Shown: positions 32,155-41,059, counted from the first letter of the stretch. The stretch is DNA of 64,000 bases from Streptomyces coelicoflavus (GCF_003112555.1 NZ_BEWB01000008.1:434001-498000), one strand, 5' to 3'. The notes: generated by a model not told the origin, from the letters alone. Made by a program: numbers and translations.

Positions 32155-32823
32155 TCAGTGCTCCGCCGGGGAGTTCAGGGAGGCCCAGTCCACGGTGCGG
32201 TCGCACCATCGGTCCAGCAGGACACGGTCGTGGCCGACGGCCAGCAGCCCCGCTCCGGTGCCGGCCCGGTAGTCCTCCACCACGCGGACCAGGGCGGCCG
32301 TGGTCGAGGCGTCGAGCATCGCGGTCATCTCGTCGCACACCAGCCAGCGCGGGCGCAGCACCAGGGCGCGGGCGAGGCAGGCGCGCTGCAACTGGCCGTC
32401 GCTGACCTCGTGCGGGCGCCTGGTCAGCAGGTCGGCGGTCAGTCCCACGCCGGCGGCCAGTTCGGCGACCCGGCCGGCGGCCTCGTCCCGGCGTCCGGTG
32501 GCGCGCAGTGGCTCGGCGACCAGGTCGGCCAGGGTGAGCCGGGGGTCCGCGGCGAGACGGGGCTGCTGGAAGACGACGCCGAAGGCGGTGCGCAGGGCAC
32601 GCGGGGCGCGGTGCCGCCAGTGCCGTACCGGGGTGCCGTCGAGGTGCAGCGCGCCCGCGTCGGGGCGGTGCAGCAGGGCGGCGACGCGGGCGAGGGTGGA
32701 CTTGCCGCAGCCGCTGGGACCGAGCAGTCCGACGGCCTCCCCCGGCGCCACGGACAGGGAGACGTCCCGGAACACGGGCGCCCTCCTGTCGTATCCGGCG
32801 GTGACGGTCAGCAGTTCAAGCAC
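32155..32823 (-). CDS. nikE: nickel ABC importer ATP-binding subunit NikE
   Basis: A 222-residue ABC ATPase of the oligopeptide/nickel class. Walker A is GPSGCGKST, the signature is VSDGQLQRACLARAL (SDGQ), and Walker B is RWLVCDEM followed by a switch His (VGHD). It lacks the C-terminal oligopeptide/nickel domain, ending soon after the switch. GTG 32823 overlaps the end of nikD by 8 bp. It powers import together with NikD. The metal assignment rests on the Nur box before nikA. Confidence 0.85.
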   Translation of the reverse strand: MLELLTVTAGYDRRAPVFRDVSLSVAPGEAVGLLGPSGCGKSTLARVAALLHRPDAGALHLDGTPVRHWRHRAPRALRTAFGVVFQQPRLAADPRLTLADLVAEPLRATGRRDEAAGRVAELAAGVGLTADLLTRRPHEVSDGQLQRACLARALVLRPRWLVCDEMTAMLDASTTAALVRVVEDYRAGTGAGLLAVGHDRVLLDRWCDRTVDWASLNSPAEH

Positions 32824-33850
32824 GGTCGACGGCCTCCGTGAGCGCGGCGTGCGGGTGGTGGCAGGCCACCGCGCGGTGCGGCGGGGGCAGGACGGCGCAG
32901 GCGTCGGTGGCCCGGTCGCAGCGGGCGGCGAAGGCGCAGCCGTCGGGGAGGGCGCCGAGTTCCGGCGGCAGGCCGGGGACGGGGGTGAAGGCACGGTCGG
33001 GCAGCGCGTCGAGCAGACCGCGGCTGTAGGGGTGACGCGGGCCGGGGGCGCCGAAGAAGGTACGGGCGTCGGCGAGTTCGACGATGCGGCCGGCGTACAT
33101 GACGGCGATGCGGTCGGCGACGCGCTCGGCGGCGGCCAGGTCGTGGGTGATCATCAGCAGCGCACGGCCCGCCCCCCTGTCGACATGTCGCCTCAGCTCG
33201 TCGACCGTGCGGTCCACCAGGTCCCGGTCGAGCCCCGTGGTCGGCTCGTCGGCGAGCAGCAGCGGGGCGTCGCCGACGAGGGCGAGGGCGGTGGCGGCAC
33301 GCTGGGCGAGGCCGCCGGAGAGTTCGTGCGGGTGGCGGTCGAGGTGGTCCGGCGGGAACGCGGCGCGTGCGGCGGCGGCCTCCGCGGCCTCGCGCAGGGC
33401 CCTGCGTCCGCCGCGGACGCCGGTGAGTTCCGCGACCGTCTCCTCCAGCTGCGAGCGCACGGTGCGGACCGGGGTGAGGTGGGCGGCCGGGCTCTGCGGG
33501 ACGAGGCCGATCAGCCGGCCCCGCACGGTGCGGGCGAAGGTCCGCTCGTCGGCGGCGAGCAGGTCCAGGTCGCCGAGGAGCGCGCGGCCCGCGGTCTGCG
33601 CGTTGCCGGGCAGCAGCCCGAGCAGGGCGGAGGCGAGGACGGACTTGCCGCAGCCGCTCTCGCCGATCAGGGCCAGGCACTCGCCGGCCGCCACGTCGAA
33701 GCGGGCGTCGGTGACGGCGGCGACGCGGCGCCCGCCCGGCATGCGGAAGCGCACCGACAGACCGTGCACCGACAGCACGGGGGACACCGACGGCACGGGG
33801 GACACCGACGGCACGGGAGGCACCGACGGCACGGGGGCTCGCTCGGTCAC
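32816..33850 (-). CDS. nikD: nickel ABC importer ATP-binding subunit NikD
   Basis: A 344-residue ABC ATPase. Walker A is GESGCGKS, the signature LSGGLAQRAATALAL, Walker B LLLADEPTTGLD, and the C-terminal oligopeptide/nickel domain has GCAFAARCDRATDAC. A low-complexity N-terminal tail, PVPSVSP repeats, comes from an 18-bp tandem repeat at 33783-33836. The GTG start overlaps the nikC stop (GTGA). Confidence 0.87.
   Translation of the reverse strand: MTERAPVPSVPPVPSVSPVPSVSPVLSVHGLSVRFRMPGGRRVAAVTDARFDVAAGECLALIGESGCGKSVLASALLGLLPGNAQTAGRALLGDLDLLAADERTFARTVRGRLIGLVPQSPAAHLTPVRTVRSQLEETVAELTGVRGGRRALREAAEAAAARAAFPPDHLDRHPHELSGGLAQRAATALALVGDAPLLLADEPTTGLDRDLVDRTVDELRRHVDRGAGRALLMITHDLAAAERVADRIAVMYAGRIVELADARTFFGAPGPRHPYSRGLLDALPDRAFTPVPGLPPELGALPDGCAFAARCDRATDACAVLPPPHRAVACHHPHAALTEAVDRA
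33783..33836. repeat. 18-bp tandem repeat in the 5' end of nikD
   Basis: Three copies of GACACCGACGGCACGGGG (the third with two changes) encode the Ser-Val-Pro-rich N-terminus of NikD. The unit is in frame, so copy-number change would alter only tail length. Confidence 0.85.
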
Positions 33851-34743
33851 AGCATCAGCTCCGATCGCCTGCGCGGGTTGATCCGCTCCCGCCAGGCGCC
33901 CGCGAGTCCGGCGACGGCGAGGGTGGGCACGATGATGAACAGGCCGGGGAAGAGGGTGGGCCACCACTGCCCGGCCAGCAGCGAACCCCGCGCCTCCTGG
34001 ATGAGGTTGCCGAGGCTCGCCGTGTGGGTGGGCAGACCGAGCCCGAGGAAGGACAGCGCCGACTCGTGCCACATGGCGTGCGGCACCATCAGTACGGCGG
34101 CCAGCGCGGCCTGCGGCAGCACGCCCGGCAGCAGATGCCGTACGGTCACCCGCCACCGGGAGGCGCCGCCGGAGACCGCCGCGTCGATGTGGGGGCGGGC
34201 GCGCAGGGACAGCACCTCGGCGCGGACGATGCGGGCGGTGGACAGCCAGTGGGTGAGCGCGACGGAGGCCACCACCGGCCAGACGCCCGGCCGGAACATG
34301 GCGACGATGAAGATGCCCATCAGCAGGTGGGGCACGGAGGACAGGGCGTCGACGACCCGCATGACGCCACGGTCGACCCAGCCGCCGAACGCCCCGGCGG
34401 CGGCGCCCACGGCGGTGCCGACGACCGTCGCGGTCAGGGCGGCCGCCACCCCGACGAGCAGGGAGACGCGCAGGCCGTACACGCAGCGCAGCAGCAGGTC
34501 GCGGCCGACGTCGTCGGTGCCGAAGGGGTGCGCCCAGTCGGGGGCTCGCAGCTTGGCGGCCAGGTCGACGGCCTGCTGGTCGAGCTGCACCAGCGGCGGC
34601 ACGAGCAGCACGGCGAGCACGGTGACGGTCAGCAGCGCGGCGGAGGTGCGCAGGCGCAGGGTGCGGGTGGAGCGGCGGTCGCCGCCGGCGGCCCGCCACG
34701 CGGTGCCGGTCTTCTCGACGGCGGCGTCAGCCATGACCATCAC
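33847..34743 (-). CDS. nikC: nickel ABC importer permease NikC
   Basis: A 298-residue inner membrane permease of the DppC class, with an N-terminal helix (about 37-57), the linker HPFGTDDVGRDLLLRCVYG typical of the class, and five more helices. The EAA-like coupling loop is DAAVSGGASRWRVTVRHLLP. The GTG 34743 overlaps the nikB stop; ATG 34740 is an equal alternative. Confidence 0.87.
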   Translation of the reverse strand: MMVMADAAVEKTGTAWRAAGGDRRSTRTLRLRTSAALLTVTVLAVLLVPPLVQLDQQAVDLAAKLRAPDWAHPFGTDDVGRDLLLRCVYGLRVSLLVGVAAALTATVVGTAVGAAAGAFGGWVDRGVMRVVDALSSVPHLLMGIFIVAMFRPGVWPVVASVALTHWLSTARIVRAEVLSLRARPHIDAAVSGGASRWRVTVRHLLPGVLPQAALAAVLMVPHAMWHESALSFLGLGLPTHTASLGNLIQEARGSLLAGQWWPTLFPGLFIIVPTLAVAGLAGAWRERINPRRRSELML

Positions 34744-35744
34744 ATCTCATTGAGCTTCACCCTCGGGTCGAAGAGTCCGTAGAGCAGGTCGGCGAGCAGG
34801 TTACCGGCGAGTACGGCGGCGGTGGCGAGCACGGTCAGGGCGGCCAGCAGCGGGAAGTCGACGGCGGTGGCCGCCTCGACGGTGGCGGCGGCGATGCCGG
34901 GCCAGCTGAAGACGCTCTCCACCAGCAGGGCCCCGGTGATGAGTTCGGGCACCCGGGAGCCGATCAGGGTGAGCACGGGCAGCAGTCCCGAGCGCAGGGC
35001 GTGCTGGAGGAGGACCGTGCGCTCCCGCAGGCCGCGGGCCCGCGCGCCGCGCACCGGGTCCTCCGCGAGCGCGTCGCCGACGCCCTGGCGCACGTAGAGC
35101 GTGAACCAGGGCAGTTGGGAGACGGCCAGCACCCCCGCGGGCAGCACGATGTGGCCCGCGACCTGCCCGGCGGTGACCTGTTCGCTGGCGGTGTCGGTGA
35201 GACCGCCGGCGGGCAGCACGTCCCACTGGAGGGCGAACAGCCACACGGCGAGCAGCGCGATCCAGAAGACCGGCGCCGCCTCCAGGGTGTACGCGAGGGA
35301 GGTGATCGCCCGGTCGGGCATCGAGCCGGGCCGCCGGGCGGCCAGCACGCCGAGAAGCGTGCCGACGGTGACCGCGACGGCGAAGGCGACGGCGCACAAC
35401 AGGGCGGACCAGACGAGGCGTTCGCCGATGACCTGGGTCACGGGCTGGCGCAGCACGCTGGAGTGGCCGAGGTCGCCGGTGAGGGCGTCGGTCAGCCAGT
35501 GCCACCAGCGGACGACGAAGGACTGGTCCACGCCGAGGTTCTCGCGCAGCCGGTCCAGGGTCTCCTGGTCGGCGCCGAGCGCGGCGGTGCCGGCGTACGC
35601 CTTGACGGGGTCGAAGGGTGAGGCGGCGGCGATCGCGAACACGCCGAAGGTGACGACGAGGACGACGGGCACGGCGAACAGCGCCCGCCGCCCCGCTAGG
35701 CGTGCCATCGCGCCCCAGGGCAGCCGCCGTACGGTTCCGGTCAC
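34740..35744 (-). CDS. nikB: nickel ABC importer permease NikB
   Basis: A 334-residue DppB-class permease with six predicted helices. Features are the N-terminal helix LFAVPVVLVVTFGVFAIAAA, the periplasmic stretch ENLGVDQSFVVRWWHWLTDA with LTGDLGHS, and the coupling loop DPVRGARARGLRERTVLLQH. GTG 35744 overlaps the nikA stop (GTGA); ATG 35708 is a shorter alternative. NikB and NikC form the channel. Confidence 0.87.
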   Translation of the reverse strand: MTGTVRRLPWGAMARLAGRRALFAVPVVLVVTFGVFAIAAASPFDPVKAYAGTAALGADQETLDRLRENLGVDQSFVVRWWHWLTDALTGDLGHSSVLRQPVTQVIGERLVWSALLCAVAFAVAVTVGTLLGVLAARRPGSMPDRAITSLAYTLEAAPVFWIALLAVWLFALQWDVLPAGGLTDTASEQVTAGQVAGHIVLPAGVLAVSQLPWFTLYVRQGVGDALAEDPVRGARARGLRERTVLLQHALRSGLLPVLTLIGSRVPELITGALLVESVFSWPGIAAATVEAATAVDFPLLAALTVLATAAVLAGNLLADLLYGLFDPRVKLNEM

Positions 35745-37396
35745 TTCTTGGGCTGCCAGTCCTCGATGTTCCACCAGGGCCCGCTGGCGAAGCCGTGCTC
35801 GTGCGGCTCCAGTTGGGTGGTCAGCCCGTCCCAGCGGTCGGCGAGGACGTAGAGGTGGTCGATGTGCGTGAGGAAGGTGTAGCCGGGGTCGTCGACGAGG
35901 GCCTGCTGGATCCTGTCGTAGGCGGCCGCGCGCTTCTCCGGGTCCTGGCTGCGGCGCCCGGTGTCGAGCGCCTGGTCGACGGCCGGGTTGTCGTAGTGGG
36001 CCATGTTGTTGAAGCCGTCGCCGGCGAGGGAGGAGTGCAGCAGGGTGTAGAGGCCGAAGTCGGGGTCGCCGACGCTGCCGAGGCCCGCGAGGACCGCGTC
36101 GGTCTTCATCCGCGGTTCGATCACCTCCCAGGTGGCGCCCTCGACCTTCACCTCGATGCCGGCCTTCTTGGCGTCGGAGGCGTAGGCGAGCGCGTGGTCC
36201 TGGCGGACCTTGTCGCCGGAGGGGTAGTACAGGGTGAACGACGCGCGCTGTCCGTCCTTGGCGCGGACGCCGCCGGAGCCGGGTTTCCAGCCGGCCTCGT
36301 CCAGGATGCGCTTCGCCTTCGCGAGATCGTGCGGGCGCTCGACGCCGCGCTCGTACCAGGGGTCGTCGACGGGCAGCGGCCCGTACGCCGGCCGGCCCGC
36401 GCCGTCGAGGATCTTGTCGACCATGGCCCGCCGGTCCACGGCGGCGTCCAGGGCCCTGCGGATCGCGCGGTCGCCGGTGACCTTGCCGGCGGTGGGCAGG
36501 GTGACGGCCCGGAAGTCGTAGGACCTGGCCCGGTAGGTGCGCCTGCCGTCGTCCTTCTCGAAGGTGGCGGCGAGGTTGGGCGGCAGGACCGCGCCGTCGA
36601 GGTCGCCGGAGCGCAGCCGGGTGGCGCGCACGTTGTCGTCCGGGACGACGGCCATGGTGAACGACTTCACCGCGGGCTTGCCGCCCCAGTAGTGCGGGTT
36701 GGCCTCGAAGGCGAGCTTCTCGCCCTTGCTCCAGTTGGTGAGCACGTACGGCCCGGTGCCGACCGGCTCGGTGTTGAAGTCGCCGGTGTCGGGGTTCTGT
36801 TCGCCCGCGATGTGCTCGGGGACGATGGGCAGGACGGTGCGGGCGGCGAAGGGCGCGTAGGGGTACTTGAGGGTGAAGACGACGGTGTCGTCCCCGCTCG
36901 CGCGGACGGCCTCGATCGCGTCGAGCTCGCTGCGGGCCGTGTTGTTGGTCTTCTCGTCGAGGACGGTGCGGTACGTGTAGACCACGTCGTCGGCCGTCAG
37001 CGGTTCGCCGTCGCTGAACTTCACGCCGTCGCGCAGGGTGTACGTGTAGGTCCGGCCGCCGTCGGTGATCTCGGGCAGGGCGGTGGCGAGCGCCGGCCTC
37101 AGTTCCAGGTCGGTGTCGCGGGCGAGCAGCCCGTCGAAGATCTTGGAGTTTCCGTCCTTGCCGTAGCCGAGCAGCGGGCTGAGGGTGTCCGGCTCCGAGG
37201 CCACCCCGATCACGACGGACCCGGACGCCCCGCCGTCGCCGTCCTTCCCCCCGTCCGAGGGTGCGGAGCAGGCGGCCGCACCGGCGGCGAGCGCCACCGC
37301 GGCGGCGGCACTCCGTATCGGAAGGCTCCGGTCGCTCCGGCCGCGCGATCGGGTCCAACGGGTCCAACGGGTCCGACGGGTCCGACGGGCTGTCAT
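35741..37396 (-). CDS. nikA: nickel-binding lipoprotein NikA (ABC importer solute-binding protein)
   Basis: A 551-residue extracytoplasmic binding protein of family 5. It has a lipoprotein signal with lipobox LAAGAAAC, the Cys being near residue 43, after an unusually Arg-rich start (TARRTRRTRWTRWTR). Family motifs are the N-terminal VASEPDTLSPLLGYG, YTLRDGVKFSDGEPLTADDV, and GTGPYVLTNWSKGEKL. Peptide binders look alike; nickel is inferred from the Nur box in its promoter and from the equivalent S. coelicolor nikABCDE locus. ATG follows GGGGGAG. First gene of five overlapping genes. Confidence 0.87.
   Translation of the reverse strand: MTARRTRRTRWTRWTRSRGRSDRSLPIRSAAAAVALAAGAAACSAPSDGGKDGDGGASGSVVIGVASEPDTLSPLLGYGKDGNSKIFDGLLARDTDLELRPALATALPEITDGGRTYTYTLRDGVKFSDGEPLTADDVVYTYRTVLDEKTNNTARSELDAIEAVRASGDDTVVFTLKYPYAPFAARTVLPIVPEHIAGEQNPDTGDFNTEPVGTGPYVLTNWSKGEKLAFEANPHYWGGKPAVKSFTMAVVPDDNVRATRLRSGDLDGAVLPPNLAATFEKDDGRRTYRARSYDFRAVTLPTAGKVTGDRAIRRALDAAVDRRAMVDKILDGAGRPAYGPLPVDDPWYERGVERPHDLAKAKRILDEAGWKPGSGGVRAKDGQRASFTLYYPSGDKVRQDHALAYASDAKKAGIEVKVEGATWEVIEPRMKTDAVLAGLGSVGDPDFGLYTLLHSSLAGDGFNNMAHYDNPAVDQALDTGRRSQDPEKRAAAYDRIQQALVDDPGYTFLTHIDHLYVLADRWDGLTTQLEPHEHGFASGPWWNIEDWQPKK
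37351..37386. repeat. 9-bp tandem repeat in the nikA signal peptide
   Basis: Four copies of GGGTCCRAC (two with A, two with G) encode the repeated Thr-Arg-Trp/Arg tripeptides at the NikA N-terminus, lengthening its positively charged n-region. Confidence 0.85.
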
Positions 37397-37429
37397 GTCT
37401 CCCCCACACTTGTTGTCGATGCGCGGCTA

Positions 37430-37446
37430 TTGCACATCACTCGCAA
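37430..37446. promoter_or_regulatory. Nur box over the nikA promoter
   Basis: TTGCAC-ATCAC-TCGCAA fits the published Nur consensus tTGCaa-N5-ttGCAA, and the wider dyad is TATTGC-N9-GCAATA (37428-37448). On the minus strand TTGACG-N17-TGCAAT forms a promoter whose -10 and spacer are covered by the box. Nickel-loaded Nur would therefore repress nikABCDE. Confidence 0.8.
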
Positions 37447-37527
37447 TAAAGCGTCAAGCCAGGTGGGAAGCGTGCGTCGGCGAAACCCGGGTGCTCCGCC
37501 CCGGACCGGTCGGGTAGCGTGCGGGTC

Positions 37528-37593
37528 ATGACGAGTCCTGTGTCGGACAGGGTGGGGGCTTTCGGTCACGCCGTCAGCCCCCAGAACCACTGA
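37528..37593 (+). CDS. possible leaderless 21-residue leader peptide upstream of the MFS exporter
   Basis: ATG after the box TAGCGT (7 nt away) opens a 21-codon frame, MTSPVSDRVGAFGHAVSPQN plus a final His. The second half of the frame folds into an 8-bp hairpin (TGGGGGCT with AGCCCCCA, 15-nt loop). Two CCTCC tracts (near 37646 and 37675) that could pair with the GGAG of the exporter gene lie further down. A regulatory uORF is plausible; a chance frame is not excluded. Confidence 0.4.
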   Translation: MTSPVSDRVGAFGHAVSPQNH

Positions 37594-37708
37594 GTCCGTA
37601 ACCCCGGTCGCCGCGCCGTGTCGCGCGCGGCCCGACGGGCGTACCCTCCTGGGCCGGCGGTGGTGACGAGATGCCTCCTCGTACTTTCCTCACCCCGGAG
37701 CCGACTCG

Positions 37709-38890
37709 ATGCTGCCCCTCCCCCTCTATCTGCTCGCCCTGGCGGTCTTCGCCATGGGCACCTCCGAATTCATGCTCGCCGGACTGGTGCCGGACATCGC
37801 CGCGGACCTCGACGTCACCGTCGGTACCGCCGGAACGCTCACCTCGGCCTTCGCCGTGGGCATGGTCGTCGGAGCCCCGCTCATGGCGGCGCTCGGCCGC
37901 GGCCTTCCCCGCAGGTCGAGTCTGCTCGGCTGCGTTCTGGTCTTCCTGACCGCCCACGCCGCGGGCGCCCTCGCCTCCGACTTCGCGTTCCTCTTCGCGA
38001 CCCGGGTGGTCGCGGCACTGGCCAACGCCGGTTTCCTGGCCGTGGCGCTGACGACGGCGGCCACCCTGGTCCCGGCGGACCGGAAGGGCCGTGCGCTCGC
38101 CGTCCTGCTGTCGGGCACGACGGTGGCCACGATCGCCGGTGTGCCCGGTGGTTCACTGCTCGGCACCCTGCTCGGCTGGCGGGCCACGTTCTGGTCGGTG
38201 GCCGCCCTCTGTCTGCCCGCGGCGCTGGGCATCCTCACCGGCGTCCCCAAGCGCCCCGCACGGCAAGACGGGGCCGACGCCCTGCCGCCGCTGCGTACGG
38301 AACTGGCCCGCCTCCGCGACCCGGGGCTGCTGCCGGTCATGCTGCTCGGCGCCCTGGTCAACGCGGCGACCTTCGCGAGCTTCACCTTCCTCGCCCCCGT
38401 CGTCACCGGCACCGCGGGACTGGGCGAACTCTGGGTCCCCGTCGCGCTGGTCCTCTTCGGCGCCGGGTCCTTCGCCGGTGTCACCGTCGCCGGCCGGCTG
38501 TCCGACCGGTGCCCCGGGGCGGTCGCCGCGGTCACCGGCCCGCTGCTGCTCCTCGGCTGGCCCGCCCTGGCCCTACTGGCCCACCGTCCCGTCGCGCTCC
38601 TCACCCTGGTGTTCGTGCAGGGCACCCTGTCGTTCGCCCTGGGCGCCACGCTGATCACCCGGGTCCTCTACGCGGCGTCGGGCGCCCCGGCCATGGCCGG
38701 CTCCTACGCCACCGCCGCGTTCAACGCCGGCGCCGCCGCGGGCCCCCTCCTCGCCGGGGCGACCCTCGGCACGGCGGCCGGTGAGCTGGGGCCGCTGTGG
38801 GTGAGCGCAGGGCTGGTGGCCGTGGCACTGGCCGTCGGGGTACGAGCGCGGGCGGCCCTGGCCGGGACACCTGAACGCCTGTTCGGGTGA
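37709..38890 (+). CDS. MFS exporter of the Cmx/CmlR chloramphenicol-efflux type
   Basis: A 393-residue, 12-helix drug:proton antiporter of the DHA1 class. The N-terminus, LYLLALAVFAMGTSEFMLAG followed by LVPDIAADLDVTVGTAG, is the signature of actinobacterial chloramphenicol exporters; motif C is VATIAGVPGGSLLGTLLGW. ATG 37709 follows GGAG at 8 nt. The 115 nt between the mini-ORF and this gene are free of genes and could hold an attenuator. The actual drug range is inference. Confidence 0.88.
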   Translation: MLPLPLYLLALAVFAMGTSEFMLAGLVPDIAADLDVTVGTAGTLTSAFAVGMVVGAPLMAALGRGLPRRSSLLGCVLVFLTAHAAGALASDFAFLFATRVVAALANAGFLAVALTTAATLVPADRKGRALAVLLSGTTVATIAGVPGGSLLGTLLGWRATFWSVAALCLPAALGILTGVPKRPARQDGADALPPLRTELARLRDPGLLPVMLLGALVNAATFASFTFLAPVVTGTAGLGELWVPVALVLFGAGSFAGVTVAGRLSDRCPGAVAAVTGPLLLLGWPALALLAHRPVALLTLVFVQGTLSFALGATLITRVLYAASGAPAMAGSYATAAFNAGAAAGPLLAGATLGTAAGELGPLWVSAGLVAVALAVGVRARAALAGTPERLFG

Positions 38891-38989
38891 ACTCCGCGAA
38901 GGCCGGGGACTGCCACGGCGAGACTCAACCGGCGCGCGTGCGCGGCCGCTTGCGTCTGATCCTCCGCCCCGTCCTGCCGGGCCGGAGCG

Positions 38990-39502
38990 TCAACGAGCGG
39001 CCTGCGCGGCGAACGCCTCGTGGGCCCGGTCGTCGAAGAGGACGAACCTGACCTCCTCGACGGACGTGTCGGCTCCCCGCACCGTCTCCACGGCGATGCG
39101 GGCCGCGTCGTCGAGCGGCCAGCGGTAGACGCCGGTGGAGATGGCGGGAAAGGCGACGTCGCGGGCGCCCAACTCGTCGGCGACGCGGAGGGCCTCGCGG
39201 TAGCAGGAGGCGAGGAGGCCGGAGCGGTCCTCGGTGGTGCGGTGCACCGGGCCGACCGTGTGGATCACCCAGCGCGCGTCCAGGTCGCCCGCGGTGGTGG
39301 CGACCGCACGGCCGGTGGGCAGGCCCTTGCCCAGGTGCCCCGCGCGGAGCCGGCGGCACTCCTTGAGGATCGCGGGGCCGCCGCGTCGGTGGATGGCGCC
39401 GTCGACGCCGCCTCCGCCGAGGAGGGAGGAATTGGCGGCGTTGACGATCGCGTCGGCGTGCTGGCGGGTGATGTCGCCCCGGACCAGCGTGATGGTGGGC
39501 AT
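38990..39502 (-). CDS. macrodomain O-acetyl-ADP-ribose deacetylase
   Basis: A 170-residue Appr-1''-p-processing macrodomain. ITLVRGDITRQHADAIVNAA plus NSSLLGGGGVDGAIHRRGG is the ADP-ribose pocket with the conserved Asn and Asp; later VIHTVGPVH and FPAISTGVYRWPLDDAARIA close the site. It removes the acetyl from O-acetyl-ADP-ribose, a sirtuin product, or ADP-ribose from proteins. ATG follows GAGGAGC. Confidence 0.92.
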   Translation of the reverse strand: MPTITLVRGDITRQHADAIVNAANSSLLGGGGVDGAIHRRGGPAILKECRRLRAGHLGKGLPTGRAVATTAGDLDARWVIHTVGPVHRTTEDRSGLLASCYREALRVADELGARDVAFPAISTGVYRWPLDDAARIAVETVRGADTSVEEVRFVLFDDRAHEAFAAQAAR

Positions 39503-39554
39503 GGGAGTGCTCCTCGCTCGGTTCGGCTCGGTTCGGCGCGCTTCCGTTCCGGGG

Positions 39555-40964
39555 TCAGGTCTGGCGGAGTCTTCGCCACACGGCCTTCGCCGCGTTGTGG
39601 CCCGACATGCCGTGCACGCCGGGGCCCGGAGGCGTGGCCGACGAGCAGATGAAGACGGCCGGGTGCGGGGTCGAGTAGGGGAAGAGGGAGAGCTTGGGGC
39701 GCAGGAGGAGCTGGAGGCCGTTGACCGCACCGGAGGAGATGTCGCCGCCGACGTAGTTGGCGTTGCGGGCGGCGAGTTCGGGCGGTCCCGCGGTGGCGCG
39801 GGCGAGGACGCGGTCGCGGAAGCCGGGGGCGAAGCGCTCCAGTTGGCGTTCGATCGCGTCGGTGAGGTCGCCGGTCCAGCCGTTGGGGACGTGGCCGTAC
39901 GCCCAGAAGACGTGCCGGCCGGCCGGGGCGCGGCCGGGGTCGACGACGCTGGGCTGCACGGTGATGAGGAACGGCCGCTCGGGGGCGCGGTCGGTGCCGG
40001 AGGCCGCGTCCAGGGCGGCACCGATCTCCGCGCTGTCGGCGCCGATCTGCACGGTGCCCGCGCCGCGCGGTTCCTCGGCCGTCCACGGCACGGGGCCGTC
40101 CAGCGCGTAGTCGATCTTGAAGACGCCCGGGCCGTACCGGTAGTTCGCGTAGTGGTGGCCGAGACCCGCGATGCGCGCCAGGGCCGTGGGCGAGGTGTCG
40201 AAGACGTACGCCCGCGCGGGCGGCAGGTCGTCGAGGCGCTTGACCTCGTAGTCGGTGTGGACGGTGCCGCCGAGGTCGCGGAGGTACGCGGCGAGGGCGT
40301 CGGAGATCGACTGGGAGCCGCCGCGGGCCACCGGCCAGCCCCGGGCGTGCGCGGCGAGGGCGAAGACCAGGCCTATGGCCCCGGTGGCGAAGCCTCCGAG
40401 CGGTGCCATCACATGCGCGACAAGCCCGGCGAAGAGGGTCCTGGCCTTCTCGTCGCGGAAGCGGCGCATCAGCCAGGTCGACGGGGGCAGGCCGACCAGT
40501 CCGAACCGGGCGAGGGTGACCGGGTCGCGGGGCAGCGCCGTCAGCGGCAGGGACATGAAGTCGCGGGCGAGCGTGTCCCACCTGGGCAGGAAGCGCTCGA
40601 CCAGTCTGCGGTAGGTGCCCGCGTCGCGCGCTCCGAAGGAGGCGGCCGTCTCGCCGACCGACCGGGACAGGACGGCGGCCGTGCCGTCGGGGAAGGGGTG
40701 CGCCATGGGCAGCTCGGGGTGCAGCCACTGAAGGCCGTACCGCTCCAGGGGGAGGCCGCGGAAGGCCGGGGAACTGATGCCGAGCGGGTGCGCGGCCGAG
40801 CACGGGTCGTGGCGGAAGCCCGGCAGGGTCAGCTCCTCGGTGCGCGCTCCGCCGCCCACGGTGTCCCGCGCCTCGAACACGGCGACCGAGAAGCCCCGGC
40901 GGGCCAGCTCGACGGCAGCGGTCAGTCCGTTCGGCCCCGCACCCACTACGACGGCATCGAGCAT
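39555..40964 (-). CDS. FAD-dependent oxidoreductase, phytoene desaturase-like
   Basis: A 469-residue flavoprotein with an N-terminal Rossmann dinucleotide site VVVGAGPNGLTAAVELARRG and the arginine-type motif TVGGGARTEELTLPGF. A C-terminal FAD site lies in PPGPGVHGMSGHNAAK. It resembles NAD(P)/FAD oxidoreductases of the CrtI/PYROXD2 kind; no carotenoid genes are nearby, so the substrate is unknown. ATG 40964 follows GAAGG; an upstream in-frame GTG 40973 is possible. Confidence 0.87.
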   Translation of the reverse strand: MLDAVVVGAGPNGLTAAVELARRGFSVAVFEARDTVGGGARTEELTLPGFRHDPCSAAHPLGISSPAFRGLPLERYGLQWLHPELPMAHPFPDGTAAVLSRSVGETAASFGARDAGTYRRLVERFLPRWDTLARDFMSLPLTALPRDPVTLARFGLVGLPPSTWLMRRFRDEKARTLFAGLVAHVMAPLGGFATGAIGLVFALAAHARGWPVARGGSQSISDALAAYLRDLGGTVHTDYEVKRLDDLPPARAYVFDTSPTALARIAGLGHHYANYRYGPGVFKIDYALDGPVPWTAEEPRGAGTVQIGADSAEIGAALDAASGTDRAPERPFLITVQPSVVDPGRAPAGRHVFWAYGHVPNGWTGDLTDAIERQLERFAPGFRDRVLARATAGPPELAARNANYVGGDISSGAVNGLQLLLRPKLSLFPYSTPHPAVFICSSATPPGPGVHGMSGHNAAKAVWRRLRQT

Positions 40965-41059
40965 CGACGGCACCTTCGGACCCCTTCGTCAGCCGATGGC
41001 CACTCGGGATCAGGATAGGCCCGCGGTCCGACAGCGCGCGGTCGCGGGTGCGCCGGGGT

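Noticed and set aside
32155..37396. Dipeptide/oligopeptide importer as the annotation of the ABC operon
   Set aside because: Sequence family allows it, but the Nur box on the promoter and the known nikABCDE locus favour nickel. It remains the alternative if Nur does not bind.
37671..37949. Plus-strand 92-codon frame starting at ATG 37671
   Set aside because: It overlaps the MFS exporter in another frame, with Arg/Pro/Ser-rich shadow composition.
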